Of a DNA stretch of 11,001 nt, positions 1 through 5,839 are shown in pieces (the stretch's first letter is position 1; the number at the start of each line of letters is the position of its first letter). This stretch comes from DASVLX01 sp035552275. Its GTDB lineage: Bacteria; Actinomycetota; Actinomycetes; Mycobacteriales; Pseudonocardiaceae. The stretch spans positions 1 through 11,001 of the forward strand of contig DASZLR010000177.1 in assembly GCA_035552275.1 (NCBI GenBank). The letters run 5' to 3'. Under the pieces are notes generated by a model. The model searched no databases, had not been told where the DNA came from, and saw only the letters and a program-made list of their open reading frames with translations. The translations under genes and the position numbers were made by a program.

Positions 1-294
1 GCTGACGGCGCCGTGCCAGTGCCACTCACCGGGCGGGGTGTGCACGGTGTCGCCGGGCCGCATGAGGATCACCTGACTGTCTCGGGTCGCGACGACGCCG
101 ATGCCGTCGGTGACATGAAGGGTCTGCCCAACGGCGTGGACGTGCCAGTTGGTGCGGGCGCACGGGGTGAAGCGCACGGCGTTCACCCGCGCCCGCGACG
201 GTTGTTCGCCGTGGTAGATCTGGTCGAACCAGACCTCGCCAGTGAAGGTCTCGGCCGGCCCCTTAGCTGTCGCTGGTGCGGTCAGCTTCCGCAT
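1..294 (-). CDS. Cupin-domain protein (3' end outside window)
   Basis: The visible 98 residues are the N-terminal part of a small single-domain cupin, a beta-barrel metal-binding fold. Cupin motif 1 is seen as W50-H51-V-H53 followed by G56-Q57-T-L and a closing Gly near 64-66; the usual motif-1 Glu is replaced by Gln57, as in the subgroup with the HxHxxGQ pattern. A PGD turn lies at 80-82 and E90-W-H92-W-H94-G begins motif 2. This pattern is known from small manganese or iron cupins related to TM1459 and to bacterial cupin hydroxynitrile lyases; the actual substrate cannot be told. No signal peptide is seen, so it is probably cytoplasmic. The ATG start has a good AAGGAG site 7 nt upstream. 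The gene is divergent from an XRE/MmyB regulator, which is the likely controller. The frame stays open to base 1, so the C-terminus is missing. Confidence 0.88.
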   Translation of the reverse strand, partial: MRKLTAPATAKGPAETFTGEVWFDQIYHGEQPSRARVNAVRFTPCARTNWHVHAVGQTLHVTDGIGVVATRDSQVILMRPGDTVHTPPGEWHWHGAVS

Positions 295-301
295 TGAGTG
301 A

Positions 302-307
302 CTCCTT
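302..307 (-). promoter_or_regulatory. Ribosome binding site of the cupin gene
   Basis: On the minus strand this reads AAGGAG, 7 nt before the ATG at 294. It fixes the cupin start and is one of the clearest Shine-Dalgarno sites in the window. Confidence 0.7.
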
Positions 308-388
308 CGGTGGTGCTGGTCGTTATGGTCACGTCGCCCAGTCAAGGCTTCGTCCCGGCCTGCGGGGAGTGCCTGTTCTTCCAGGTAA

Positions 389-410
389 CGGCAGTACCCC
401 CTTCCTGCCG
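389..410. promoter_or_regulatory. Inverted repeat, candidate operator of the XRE/MmyB regulator
   Basis: A perfect 6-bp inverted repeat, CGGCAG and CTGCCG, is separated by 10 bp, so the half-sites lie 16 bp apart centre to centre. A second short one, GGTA (384-387) and TACC (395-398), overlaps it. It lies between two divergent genes and, if transcription of the regulator starts at its ATG, spans about -46 to -25 of that promoter, where a bound dimer would block RNA polymerase. The role as an operator is inference from position and symmetry. Confidence 0.5.
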
Positions 411-421
411 GCGACCGTGCT

Positions 422-427
422 TACCCT
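422..427 (+). promoter_or_regulatory. Candidate -10 element for a leaderless regulator transcript
   Basis: TACCCT fits the actinobacterial TANNNT pattern and ends 7 nt before the ATG at 435. No Shine-Dalgarno sequence precedes that ATG. Together these are the usual signs of a leaderless mRNA whose first base is the A of the start codon. No good -35 hexamer is seen. Confidence 0.45.
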
Positions 428-434
428 GGTTGCC

Positions 435-1322
435 ATGGACGACCGAGCGGGCAACCGAGCGCAGGTCCGGGATTTCCTCGTGTCCCGACGCGAGCGGATC
501 ACCCCCGAGCAGGCCGGCCTGCCCGCCTATGGCGGCGGCAACCGGCGCGTCAAGGGCCTACGCCGCGAAGAGGTCGCGCTGCTGGCCGGCGTGAGCATCG
601 ACTACTACGTCCGGATGGAACGCGGCAACCTCGCCGGCGCCTCCGATGCCGTCCTCGACGGCGTCGCCACCGCGCTCCAGCTGGACGAGGCCGAACGCGC
701 CCACCTCTTCGACCTCGCCCGCGCCGCGCGGTCCGCACCGGCCCGGCAGCGGCGCCCGAAGACCACCGGCGTCACCGACGGCGTGCGGCAAGTGCTCGAT
801 GCGATCACCGACGCACCGGCCTGGGTCCGCAACGCCCGCCACGACATGCTCGCCGCCAACCGGTTGGCCCGCGCCCTCTACGCGCCCGTGCTCGCCGATC
901 CGCGCCGCCCGGCGAACAACGCCCGGTTCATCTACCTCGACCCCGCGTCCCGCGACTTCTTCACCGACTGGGAACGCGCCGCTGACGACATCGCCGCGAT
1001 GCTTCGCTCCGAAGCCGGCCGCAACCCCCACGACAAGCAGCTCATCGAGCTCATTGGCGAACTGTCCACCCGCAGCGAGGACTTCCGCATCCGATGGGCC
1101 GCGCACAACGTCCGCTTCCACCGCACCGGCCACAAGAAACTCCACCACCCGGTCGTCGGCGCGCTCGACCTCAACTTCGAAGCCATGGAGTTCCCGTCCC
1201 ACCCCGGACTCACCCTGCTCGTCTACACCGCGCCCGCCAACACCCCCACAGCCGACAGCCTCACGCTGCTCGCGAGCTGGGCCGCTACCGCCGAACAGAC
1301 TGGGGAGCTCGCCCGCCACTAG
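435..1322 (+). CDS. XRE-family transcriptional regulator with MmyB-like ligand-binding domain
   Basis: A 295-residue cytoplasmic DNA-binding regulator. The N-terminal helix-turn-helix spans about 9-90 and contains the family signature L42-R-R-E-E-V-A-L-L-A-G-V-S, then D57-Y-Y-V-R-M-E-R-G-N (57-65), which holds the recognition helix. Residues about 113-285 match the MmyB-like ligand-binding domain, a PAS-like fold: V120-L-D for its start, N133-A-R then A140-A-N, the F173-F-T-D-W-E segment, and R227-F-H then K234-K-L-H-H-P-V-V-G near the end. In known members this pocket binds small lipophilic ligands such as fatty acids. An in-frame GTG/ATG-type extension exists back to 276, but it would run through the cupin start and ribosome site and has no family similarity, so I use ATG 435. 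It is divergent from the cupin gene, the usual arrangement for such regulators and their target, and probably also represses itself. Confidence 0.92.
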   Translation: MDDRAGNRAQVRDFLVSRRERITPEQAGLPAYGGGNRRVKGLRREEVALLAGVSIDYYVRMERGNLAGASDAVLDGVATALQLDEAERAHLFDLARAARSAPARQRRPKTTGVTDGVRQVLDAITDAPAWVRNARHDMLAANRLARALYAPVLADPRRPANNARFIYLDPASRDFFTDWERAADDIAAMLRSEAGRNPHDKQLIELIGELSTRSEDFRIRWAAHNVRFHRTGHKKLHHPVVGALDLNFEAMEFPSHPGLTLLVYTAPANTPTADSLTLLASWAATAEQTGELARH

Positions 1323-1324
1323 GC

Positions 1325-1340
1325 CCGGTCAGGCGACTGG
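1325..1340 (+). terminator. Small hairpin after the regulator gene
   Basis: CCGGTC and GACTGG can form a 6-bp stem (one G-U pair) around an AGGC loop, two bases after the regulator's TAG stop. There is no T tract. It sits in the 46-bp gap between convergent genes, so a terminator role is reasonable but weakly supported. Confidence 0.3.
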
Positions 1341-1368
1341 AATGCTGCCCGGAATCGAGTCGCGGCCG

Positions 1369-1674
1369 TCAGAACGTCGACCAGACGGTGAGCAGGGTGA
1401 CCCACGCCGCGCCCACCGCGACCGCGAGCAGCAGGCCCACGACCAGGATCACCATCAGCCGGCGATGGCCCTGCAACCGGATCGCGGAATCGGCGAACCT
1501 GCCGACGCCGCCGAGATAGCCCTCGATGGTGCTGGCCGTCGGAATGCCGCGCATTCGGGTGAGATGCTCGGCGAACGCCCTGGTCTCCGGATCATTCGGG
1601 TCCAGGCCGATCAGCTCGTCGGCGAACAGGCCCGCCGGGCCGCGCGGCGGCTCCTCGGGCTCCTGGACAGTCAT
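1369..1674 (-). CDS. Small single-helix membrane protein, coupled to asparaginase
   Basis: A 101-residue protein of unknown function. Residues 1-50 are acidic and proline-rich with no membrane segment; a strongly hydrophobic stretch at about 74-98 is a single transmembrane helix, leaving only a few residues after it. Two arginines (R71-R72) just before the helix suggest that the large N-terminal part stays in the cytoplasm, so it would be a tail-anchored type of protein. No signal peptide or known catalytic motif is seen. The ATG overlaps the TGA of the asparaginase gene (ATGA), which implies translational coupling and a shared transcript. It could tether the enzyme to the membrane, but nothing in the sequence proves that. 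It ends 46 bp from the convergent regulator gene. Confidence 0.78.
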   Translation of the reverse strand: MTVQEPEEPPRGPAGLFADELIGLDPNDPETRAFAEHLTRMRGIPTASTIEGYLGGVGRFADSAIRLQGHRRLMVILVVGLLLAVAVGAAWVTLLTVWSTF

Positions 1675-2633
1675 ATACCCGACACTAGCCGTCCGGCCGG
1701 TTCGACGGCACCGACCGGCGCGCCGTGTCCGAGCACCGGGGTTCGCGCCAGCTCGGCCAGTCCGGGCGCGTCGACGCCGAGCCGGCGCAGTGCCGCGACC
1801 AGCACCACCGCCCGCGCCCGGCTCGATCCGTCGGCGATCTTGACGGCCACCGCGCGGCCGTCCGGCAGCCCGATCGCGTAGACGCCCTCGGCGCCGTCCT
1901 TGGCGACCGCGCCCGGCAGCGCCCGCATCAGTGCGGTGACATCGCGGTCCGTTCCACCGACCCACTGCGGGTAGCCGCTCATCGCCGCTGCCGCGCGCCG
2001 CTCCGGGGTGCCGGCGCGACCGGTGGCGATCGACCGGAAAGCGCGCGCCAACCCGGTGAGGCTGATCCCGAACAGTGGCGCGCCGCAGCCGTCCACTCCG
2101 ACCGCGCCGACCGGTTCGCCGGCCAGGTCGGCGATGGTGTCCCGGACCGCGAGTTGCAGCGGATGTGTTGGGGCCAGGTAACTGTCGACCGGCCAGCCGT
2201 TGCGCACGCAGGTGGCGAGCATCGCGGCGTGCTTGCCGGAGCAGTTCATGTACACCGGCCGCGCGTCGCCGTCGGCGGCCAGCACCTCGCGGCGGGGCGC
2301 CTCGCCCAGCGGCAGATCGGGCGTGCAATGGAGGGCGTCCTCGGCCAGTCCGGCGGACGCGAGAATCGCCCGCACCCCGTCGATGTGGAACTTCTCACCC
2401 GAATGGCTGGCGCAGGCCAGCGCCAGCAGTTCGCCGTCCAGCGGCAATCCCGCGCGCAACATGGCGATCGCCTGCAACGGCTTGTTCGATGAGCGCGGAA
2501 ACATCACCTCGTCGGTCACGCCGAGGCGAAACGCCACTTGCCCGTCGGCGTCCAGCGCGAGGACCGAGCCGTGATGCGCCGACTCGGCCAGACCGTTCCG
2601 CCACACCTCGGCGACCAGCTCGTATGTGCCCAC
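1671..2633 (-). CDS. L-asparaginase II family protein
   Basis: A 320-residue cytoplasmic enzyme expected to hydrolyse L-asparagine to aspartate and ammonia. It belongs to the Asparaginase_II family (PF06089), unrelated to the E. coli AnsA/AnsB fold. Known from the Rhizobium etli enzyme are two Ser-Lys pairs and a zinc site with two Cys and one Lys. I see matching residues: S48-S-N-K51, the C74-A-S-H-S78-G segment, C131-S-G-K134, D181-G-C183-G, and A244-K245-D-G. All catalytic and metal residues thus seem kept and the length is normal for the family. The start is GTG 2633; an in-frame TGA lies a short way upstream and there is no clear Shine-Dalgarno site. It is the first gene of a two-gene unit with the small membrane protein and is divergent from the F420 oxidoreductase across a 71-bp gap. 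Confidence 0.93.
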   Translation of the reverse strand: MGTYELVAEVWRNGLAESAHHGSVLALDADGQVAFRLGVTDEVMFPRSSNKPLQAIAMLRAGLPLDGELLALACASHSGEKFHIDGVRAILASAGLAEDALHCTPDLPLGEAPRREVLAADGDARPVYMNCSGKHAAMLATCVRNGWPVDSYLAPTHPLQLAVRDTIADLAGEPVGAVGVDGCGAPLFGISLTGLARAFRSIATGRAGTPERRAAAAMSGYPQWVGGTDRDVTALMRALPGAVAKDGAEGVYAIGLPDGRAVAVKIADGSSRARAVVLVAALRRLGVDAPGLAELARTPVLGHGAPVGAVEPAGRLVSGI

Positions 2634-2656
2634 GACCGCCAGGGTGTCACAGGACC

Positions 2657-2674
2657 TGGAATCGACGTGGAATC
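2657..2674. repeat. TGGAATC direct repeat in divergent promoter region
   Basis: TGGAATC occurs at 2657-2663 and 2668-2674, an 11-bp period that places both copies on about the same face of the helix. It lies in the 71-bp gap between the asparaginase and oxidoreductase genes, which must hold both promoters. A binding site for a shared regulator is possible; chance cannot be excluded for a 7-mer. Confidence 0.3.
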
Positions 2675-2704
2675 ACTGTCGCCCGGTTGATGTTGGACCG
2701 GCAC

Positions 2705-3607
2705 ATGGCCATTGGGTTCACACTTCCGCAGTTCGGCCGGATGGCGCGGGACGCCGCCGGCATCGCCGGATTCGCCACCGAGGCCGAGAAGGCCGGCGCG
2801 AGCAGCCTGTGGGTCGCGGACCGGATTCTGGCGCCGGTCAATCCTTCCATCGGCTACCCCGGCGCCGGTGGTGACTTCCCGCCCGAGTTCCGCTCGGTGC
2901 ACGATCCGCTGGCGTTGCTGGCGCTGGCCGCCGGCGTGACCAGTCGGGTGAAACTGGGCAGCAGCACCATCAACGCGACCTGGTACCCGCCGCCGCTGCT
3001 CGCCAGGGCGCTCACCAGCATCGACCAGCTCAGCGGCGGTCGGCTGATCGCCGGCTTCGGCATCGGTTGGTCGCCGGAGGAATATCAGGCGGTCGGCGTC
3101 GACTGGCCCCGGCGCGGCGCGCGACTGGACGAGCTGCTGGACGTGCTGGACGCGCTGTGGGCCGGCGGAACCGCCGAATACCAAGGCGATTTCTACACAC
3201 TCCCGGCCACTCGCCAGGATCTCGTGCCGGCGCAACGGCCTCGGCCGCCGGTCCACCTGGGCACGTTCACCGAAGCGGGACTGCGTCGGATCGGCCAGCG
3301 GGCGGACGGCTGGCTGCCGACCTGGATGGTGCCCGAACGGTTCCCCGTCGAGCGACTCGTCGAGGGCTGGGCCACGGTTCGCCGGTTCGCCGAGCAGGCC
3401 GGTCGCGATCCGGACTCCTTGACCCAGGTGTTGCGAGTCAACGTGGTGGCCGGCGTGCCGGTCGAGACGGTGGCCGACGAGGTGCGGGCGGTCACCGCGC
3501 GGTTGCATCCGGCCGATGCGTTCGTGGAGCTGAACTATCTGGCCGGCACCACGGCCGAGGCGATCGACGTGGCCGGCCGGCTGCTGGAATTGGTGGACGC
3601 CGGATGA
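2705..3607 (+). CDS. LLM-class F420-dependent oxidoreductase (Rv2161c-like)
   Basis: A 300-residue enzyme of the bacterial luciferase-like TIM-barrel superfamily, subgroup expected to use coenzyme F420 for hydride transfer to or from an unidentified substrate in the cytoplasm. Marks of the family are the M1-A-I-G-F-T-L-P start (strand 1), E26-A-E-K-A-G then S34-L-W-V-A-D-R (strand 2), D67-P-L-A-L-L-A-L-A-A-G and K83-L-G-S-S (85-87), G111-G-R-L-I-A-G-F-G-I-G-W, with E125-E-Y, and P182-V-H-L-G with A200-D-G-W-L-P. A second ATG lies 15 bp upstream (2690); both lack a good ribosome site, and I prefer 2705 because the family begins right at strand 1. The open frame reaching further upstream is only antisense to asparaginase. 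It overlaps the next gene by ATGA, so the oxidoreductase and the MaoC protein are very likely made together and act in one pathway. Confidence 0.9.
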   Translation: MAIGFTLPQFGRMARDAAGIAGFATEAEKAGASSLWVADRILAPVNPSIGYPGAGGDFPPEFRSVHDPLALLALAAGVTSRVKLGSSTINATWYPPPLLARALTSIDQLSGGRLIAGFGIGWSPEEYQAVGVDWPRRGARLDELLDVLDALWAGGTAEYQGDFYTLPATRQDLVPAQRPRPPVHLGTFTEAGLRRIGQRADGWLPTWMVPERFPVERLVEGWATVRRFAEQAGRDPDSLTQVLRVNVVAGVPVETVADEVRAVTARLHPADAFVELNYLAGTTAEAIDVAGRLLELVDAG

Positions 3608-4086
3608 CGGACACTCAGGAGATGACGGCTAGGTATTTCGAGGACTACGAGCCCGGATCGACGCAGGACTGCGGATCGGTGTCGGTCACCGAGGACGAGA
3701 TCATCGAGTTCGCCAAGCAGTACGATCCGCAGCCGTTCCACGTGGACGCGGGCGCGGCGGCGGACGGTCCGTTCGGCGGCCTGATCGCCAGCGGCTGGCA
3801 CACCACCGCGCTGATGATGCGACTGCTCGCCGACGGTTACCTGTCCGGCGCGTCCAGCCTCGGCAGTCCCGGCATTGACGAATTGCGCTGGCTGCGCCCG
3901 GTTCGGCCGGGCGATGTGCTGCGGGTGCGGGTGACCGTGCTGGAAATTCGCCCGTCGAGCTCCAAACCGGACAGGGGACTGGTACGCTCCCGCGTCGAGA
4001 TGACCAACGAGGCCGGTGAACCGGTGCTTCGGCTGATCGCCCTGAACCTGGTGCGTCGTCGTCCTGGTGTGTCGTCCGGCGGGTGA
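3604..4086 (+). CDS. MaoC-like hotdog-fold dehydratase
   Basis: A 160-residue single-hotdog protein of the MaoC/(R)-specific enoyl hydratase group, which adds or removes water at the 2,3-double bond of acyl thioesters, usually CoA esters. The hydratase-2 motif is seen as D41-P-Q-P-F-H46-V-D with the catalytic Asp/His pair intact, followed by F57-G-G-L-I-A-S-G-W-H. R95-W-L-R-P-V-R-P-G-D is the typical later segment. The N-terminal F12-E-D-Y-E-P-G is also usual for the family. Length is normal. ATG 3604 overlaps the oxidoreductase stop as ATGA; an inner ATG at 3622 is possible but would lose the coupling. The pair suggests handling of an acyl-CoA substrate in lipid, steroid or side-chain breakdown, but the specific substrate is not readable. 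Confidence 0.91.
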   Translation: MTDTQEMTARYFEDYEPGSTQDCGSVSVTEDEIIEFAKQYDPQPFHVDAGAAADGPFGGLIASGWHTTALMMRLLADGYLSGASSLGSPGIDELRWLRPVRPGDVLRVRVTVLEIRPSSSKPDRGLVRSRVEMTNEAGEPVLRLIALNLVRRRPGVSSGG

Positions 4087-4103
4087 GCCGTGAAAGCCGG
4101 TCG

Positions 4104-4109
4104 TACCAT
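4104..4109 (+). promoter_or_regulatory. Weak -10 candidate before the DUF6069-like gene
   Basis: TACCAT matches TANNNT and lies 46 bp before the GTG at 4156, in the 69-bp gap after the MaoC gene. No convincing -35 is seen 16-19 bp upstream. It may let the membrane protein be transcribed on its own. Confidence 0.22.
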
Positions 4110-4144
4110 GGGTGATGGACGGTAGCTCGGTGTGGGCGGCGAAG

Positions 4145-4148
4145 GGAG
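4145..4148 (+). promoter_or_regulatory. Ribosome binding site fixing the GTG start at 4156
   Basis: GGAG within a purine-rich run (4141-4150) sits 7 nt before GTG 4156. It lies downstream of the other in-frame GTG at 4132, so it favours 4156 as the real start. Confidence 0.6.
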
Positions 4149-4155
4149 AGCCCCA

Positions 4156-4650
4156 GTGACCAGCCAATACCCCGAGCGCGACGCGCCCAAGATCAACCCG
4201 GGTCGGTTGTGGGCCGGCGGGTTCGCGACCGCCGTGGTGGCCGCGCTGGTGGCCGTGGTCGGCATCCTGATCGCCCGCGGGCTGGTGCACGTGGCTGTGT
4301 TGGCCCCCAAGGGCGACGGGGTGTGGGGCAACGCCAGCACGGTGACCTATGCGCTGCTGGCCGGCCTGTTCGCCTTGGCGGCCAACGGTTTGCTGCACTT
4401 CCTGCTGCTGACCACGCCACGCGCGACCCAGTTCTTCGGCTGGATCATGGTGCTGCTGACCATTGTCGGCGTGGTGGTGCCGCTGACCGTGCTGACCAAC
4501 ACCAACGAAATGTTCGCCACCGCCGCGCTCAACCTGTTGATCGGCCTGATCACCACAATGCTGCTGATCAGCATGGCCGGCGCCGCGCGGGTGCGCGACG
4601 ACAGCGGCTACCAGCAGCAGAGCAGCTACCCACAGACCCGGGAATGGTGA
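4156..4650 (+). CDS. Four-helix membrane protein, DUF6069-like
   Basis: A 164-residue integral membrane protein with four predicted helices at about 18-41, 63-86, 94-113 and 120-141. The arrangement fits the actinobacterial DUF6069 family: a G16-R-L-W-A-G-G start into helix 1, a V48-L-A-P loop after it, and T87-P-R-A before helix 3. No function is known for that family and no catalytic motif is visible. The N-terminal tail and the C-terminal tail (Q- and S-rich, 150-164) are both probably cytoplasmic. Start is GTG 4156 with a good ribosome site; it begins 69 bp after the MaoC gene, so it may or may not share that transcript. It ends shortly before a strong hairpin. Assignment to DUF6069 is from recognition of the pattern, not from a search. 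Confidence 0.82.
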   Translation: MTSQYPERDAPKINPGRLWAGGFATAVVAALVAVVGILIARGLVHVAVLAPKGDGVWGNASTVTYALLAGLFALAANGLLHFLLLTTPRATQFFGWIMVLLTIVGVVVPLTVLTNTNEMFATAALNLLIGLITTMLLISMAGAARVRDDSGYQQQSSYPQTREW

Positions 4651-4689
4651 GTTCGCAGAATCTTGCGGGACACCCGCACCCGATCGACC

Positions 4690-4719
4690 GGGGCATGCGC
4701 AAAAAGCCTCGCATGCCCC
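4690..4719. terminator. Hairpin between convergent genes, probable two-way terminator
   Basis: GGGGCATGCG and CGCATGCCCC form a perfect 10-bp GC-rich stem around a 10-nt loop that carries an A5 run. It lies 39 bp after the membrane protein stop and 4 bp beyond the amidohydrolase stop, in the only gap between the plus- and minus-strand blocks. There is no long T tract outside the stem, which is common for actinobacterial terminators. Confidence 0.72.
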
Positions 4720-4723
4720 CGTC

Positions 4724-5839
4724 TCAACTCAGGCGATAGATCCGGCGGGCGTTGTCCGCGCCGATCATGGTCGCGCAGCGTTCCGCCGTGTCCACGGTCA
4801 TCGCGCCTTCGGCGTGCCACGAGGTCAGCAGCGCGCCCAGCGCGTGCCGAAACTGCGCCGCCCCCACCAGATACAGCTCGGGCAGCCGGTAGGCGTCGGT
4901 GGAGAACAGCAGCTTGCCGAACGGTGCGAGTTCGCAGAACTCGGCGAGCACGGCGCCGGCCCGCGCGCCAACATGCGACAGGGTCAGTCCGACATCCGCG
5001 TACACGTGTGGGAAAACCGCCGCCAACCAGCCCGCCTCGCGCTGGTACGGATAGCAGTGCAGCAGGATGATCGGATTGCCGGACGGCTCGGCAGCGGCCA
5101 GAAACGGTTGCAGCAGCGCGGGATTCGTTCGGGTGAGACGCAGATCCCGGTCGCCGAAACCGGTGTGGATCTGGATCGGCAGGCCGGTGTCCAGCCCGCA
5201 CCACAGCAGGAACCGGAGCAGCACCGGATCGATCAGCCGATCGGGTGCTGTTTCCCGTGCGGTGGGTAGCCAGGTTCGTGCGGCCGCGGTGACCTCCGCG
5301 ACGGCCGGCCGACCCGGGTCGATGTCCAGTCCGTGTCGATAGGCCACAATGGACTTCACCGCGACCGCGCCAACGGTGGCCGCCGCCAGCGCCGCCGGAT
5401 ACGCCTCGGCGAAATCCGCCGCGGACACACCGTCGCCGGCCAACCGCTCGGCGACCGTTTCCAGCCGCACTACCTCGCCGACCTGGGCCGCCGCCGCAGC
5501 ACCCACCTCAGCGGGCGTGAGCAGCTCATCGCCGCCGATTCCGGTGTCCACCAACAGATCCGAGAGCCCAGCCGCCGTCAGTAACAATCGCGTCGCCGTC
5601 GCGCCGAGATCGGTCCGCCGGGCCAGATACTCGTCCACCGAAGCACCCGCCGCGAGCCCGAGGACTGGCGGGCACCACCGGCGCAGGGCAGCGCCCAATG
5701 GCGTGTCCAGATAGGATATCCCGGGTGCGGTCTGGTCGGCCTCGGTGCAGCACAGCTCGAACTCGGTCGCGGTTACCGAACCGCCGAGGACCCGGTGACA
5801 GTGCGCGTCGACGAGCGGCAGTTCGTTCAGTACTTCCAT
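4724..5839 (-). CDS. Amidohydrolase, FluG N-terminal-like half
   Basis: A 371-residue metal-dependent hydrolase of the amidohydrolase-2 type TIM barrel. Probable metal ligands are D11-A-H13-C-H15 after strand 1, H225 in I222-Q-I-H-T-G-F-G-D, H261 in L259-L-H-C-Y-P-Y, and D315 in F312-S-T-D-A-Y-R-L-P-E; K162 (V161-K-S) may be a further ligand or a carboxylated lysine. The spread of these residues is complete, so the enzyme should be active on an amide, ester or decarboxylation substrate that cannot be named. It starts 13 bp inside the end of the upstream glutamine-synthetase-like gene and has only a poor ribosome site, so translation is probably coupled. In fungal FluG and plant NodGS-like proteins an amidohydrolase domain of this kind is fused to a GS domain; here the two are separate but adjacent. 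It is the last gene of the long minus-strand run. Confidence 0.9.
   Translation of the reverse strand: MEVLNELPLVDAHCHRVLGGSVTATEFELCCTEADQTAPGISYLDTPLGAALRRWCPPVLGLAAGASVDEYLARRTDLGATATRLLLTAAGLSDLLVDTGIGGDELLTPAEVGAAAAAQVGEVVRLETVAERLAGDGVSAADFAEAYPAALAAATVGAVAVKSIVAYRHGLDIDPGRPAVAEVTAAARTWLPTARETAPDRLIDPVLLRFLLWCGLDTGLPIQIHTGFGDRDLRLTRTNPALLQPFLAAAEPSGNPIILLHCYPYQREAGWLAAVFPHVYADVGLTLSHVGARAGAVLAEFCELAPFGKLLFSTDAYRLPELYLVGAAQFRHALGALLTSWHAEGAMTVDTAERCATMIGADNARRIYRLS

Noticed and set aside
320..345. Possible cupin promoter with TTGACT on the minus strand
   Set aside because: The -35-like TTGACT is good, but the best -10-like hexamers lie only 12-14 bp away, too close for a standard promoter.
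276..434. 53-residue N-terminal extension of the XRE regulator
   Set aside because: It overlaps the cupin start and ribosome site, has no family similarity, and ATG 435 gives a normal-length regulator with a leaderless-type promoter.
558..1319. 253-residue open frame antisense to the regulator
   Set aside because: Gly/Val/Arg-rich low-complexity translation, typical of the shadow frames of GC-rich genes; no domain or ribosome site.
2075..2704. Long N-terminal extension of the F420 oxidoreductase frame
   Set aside because: It is antisense to asparaginase II, reads as Arg/Pro-rich shadow, and the luciferase-like fold begins at 2705.
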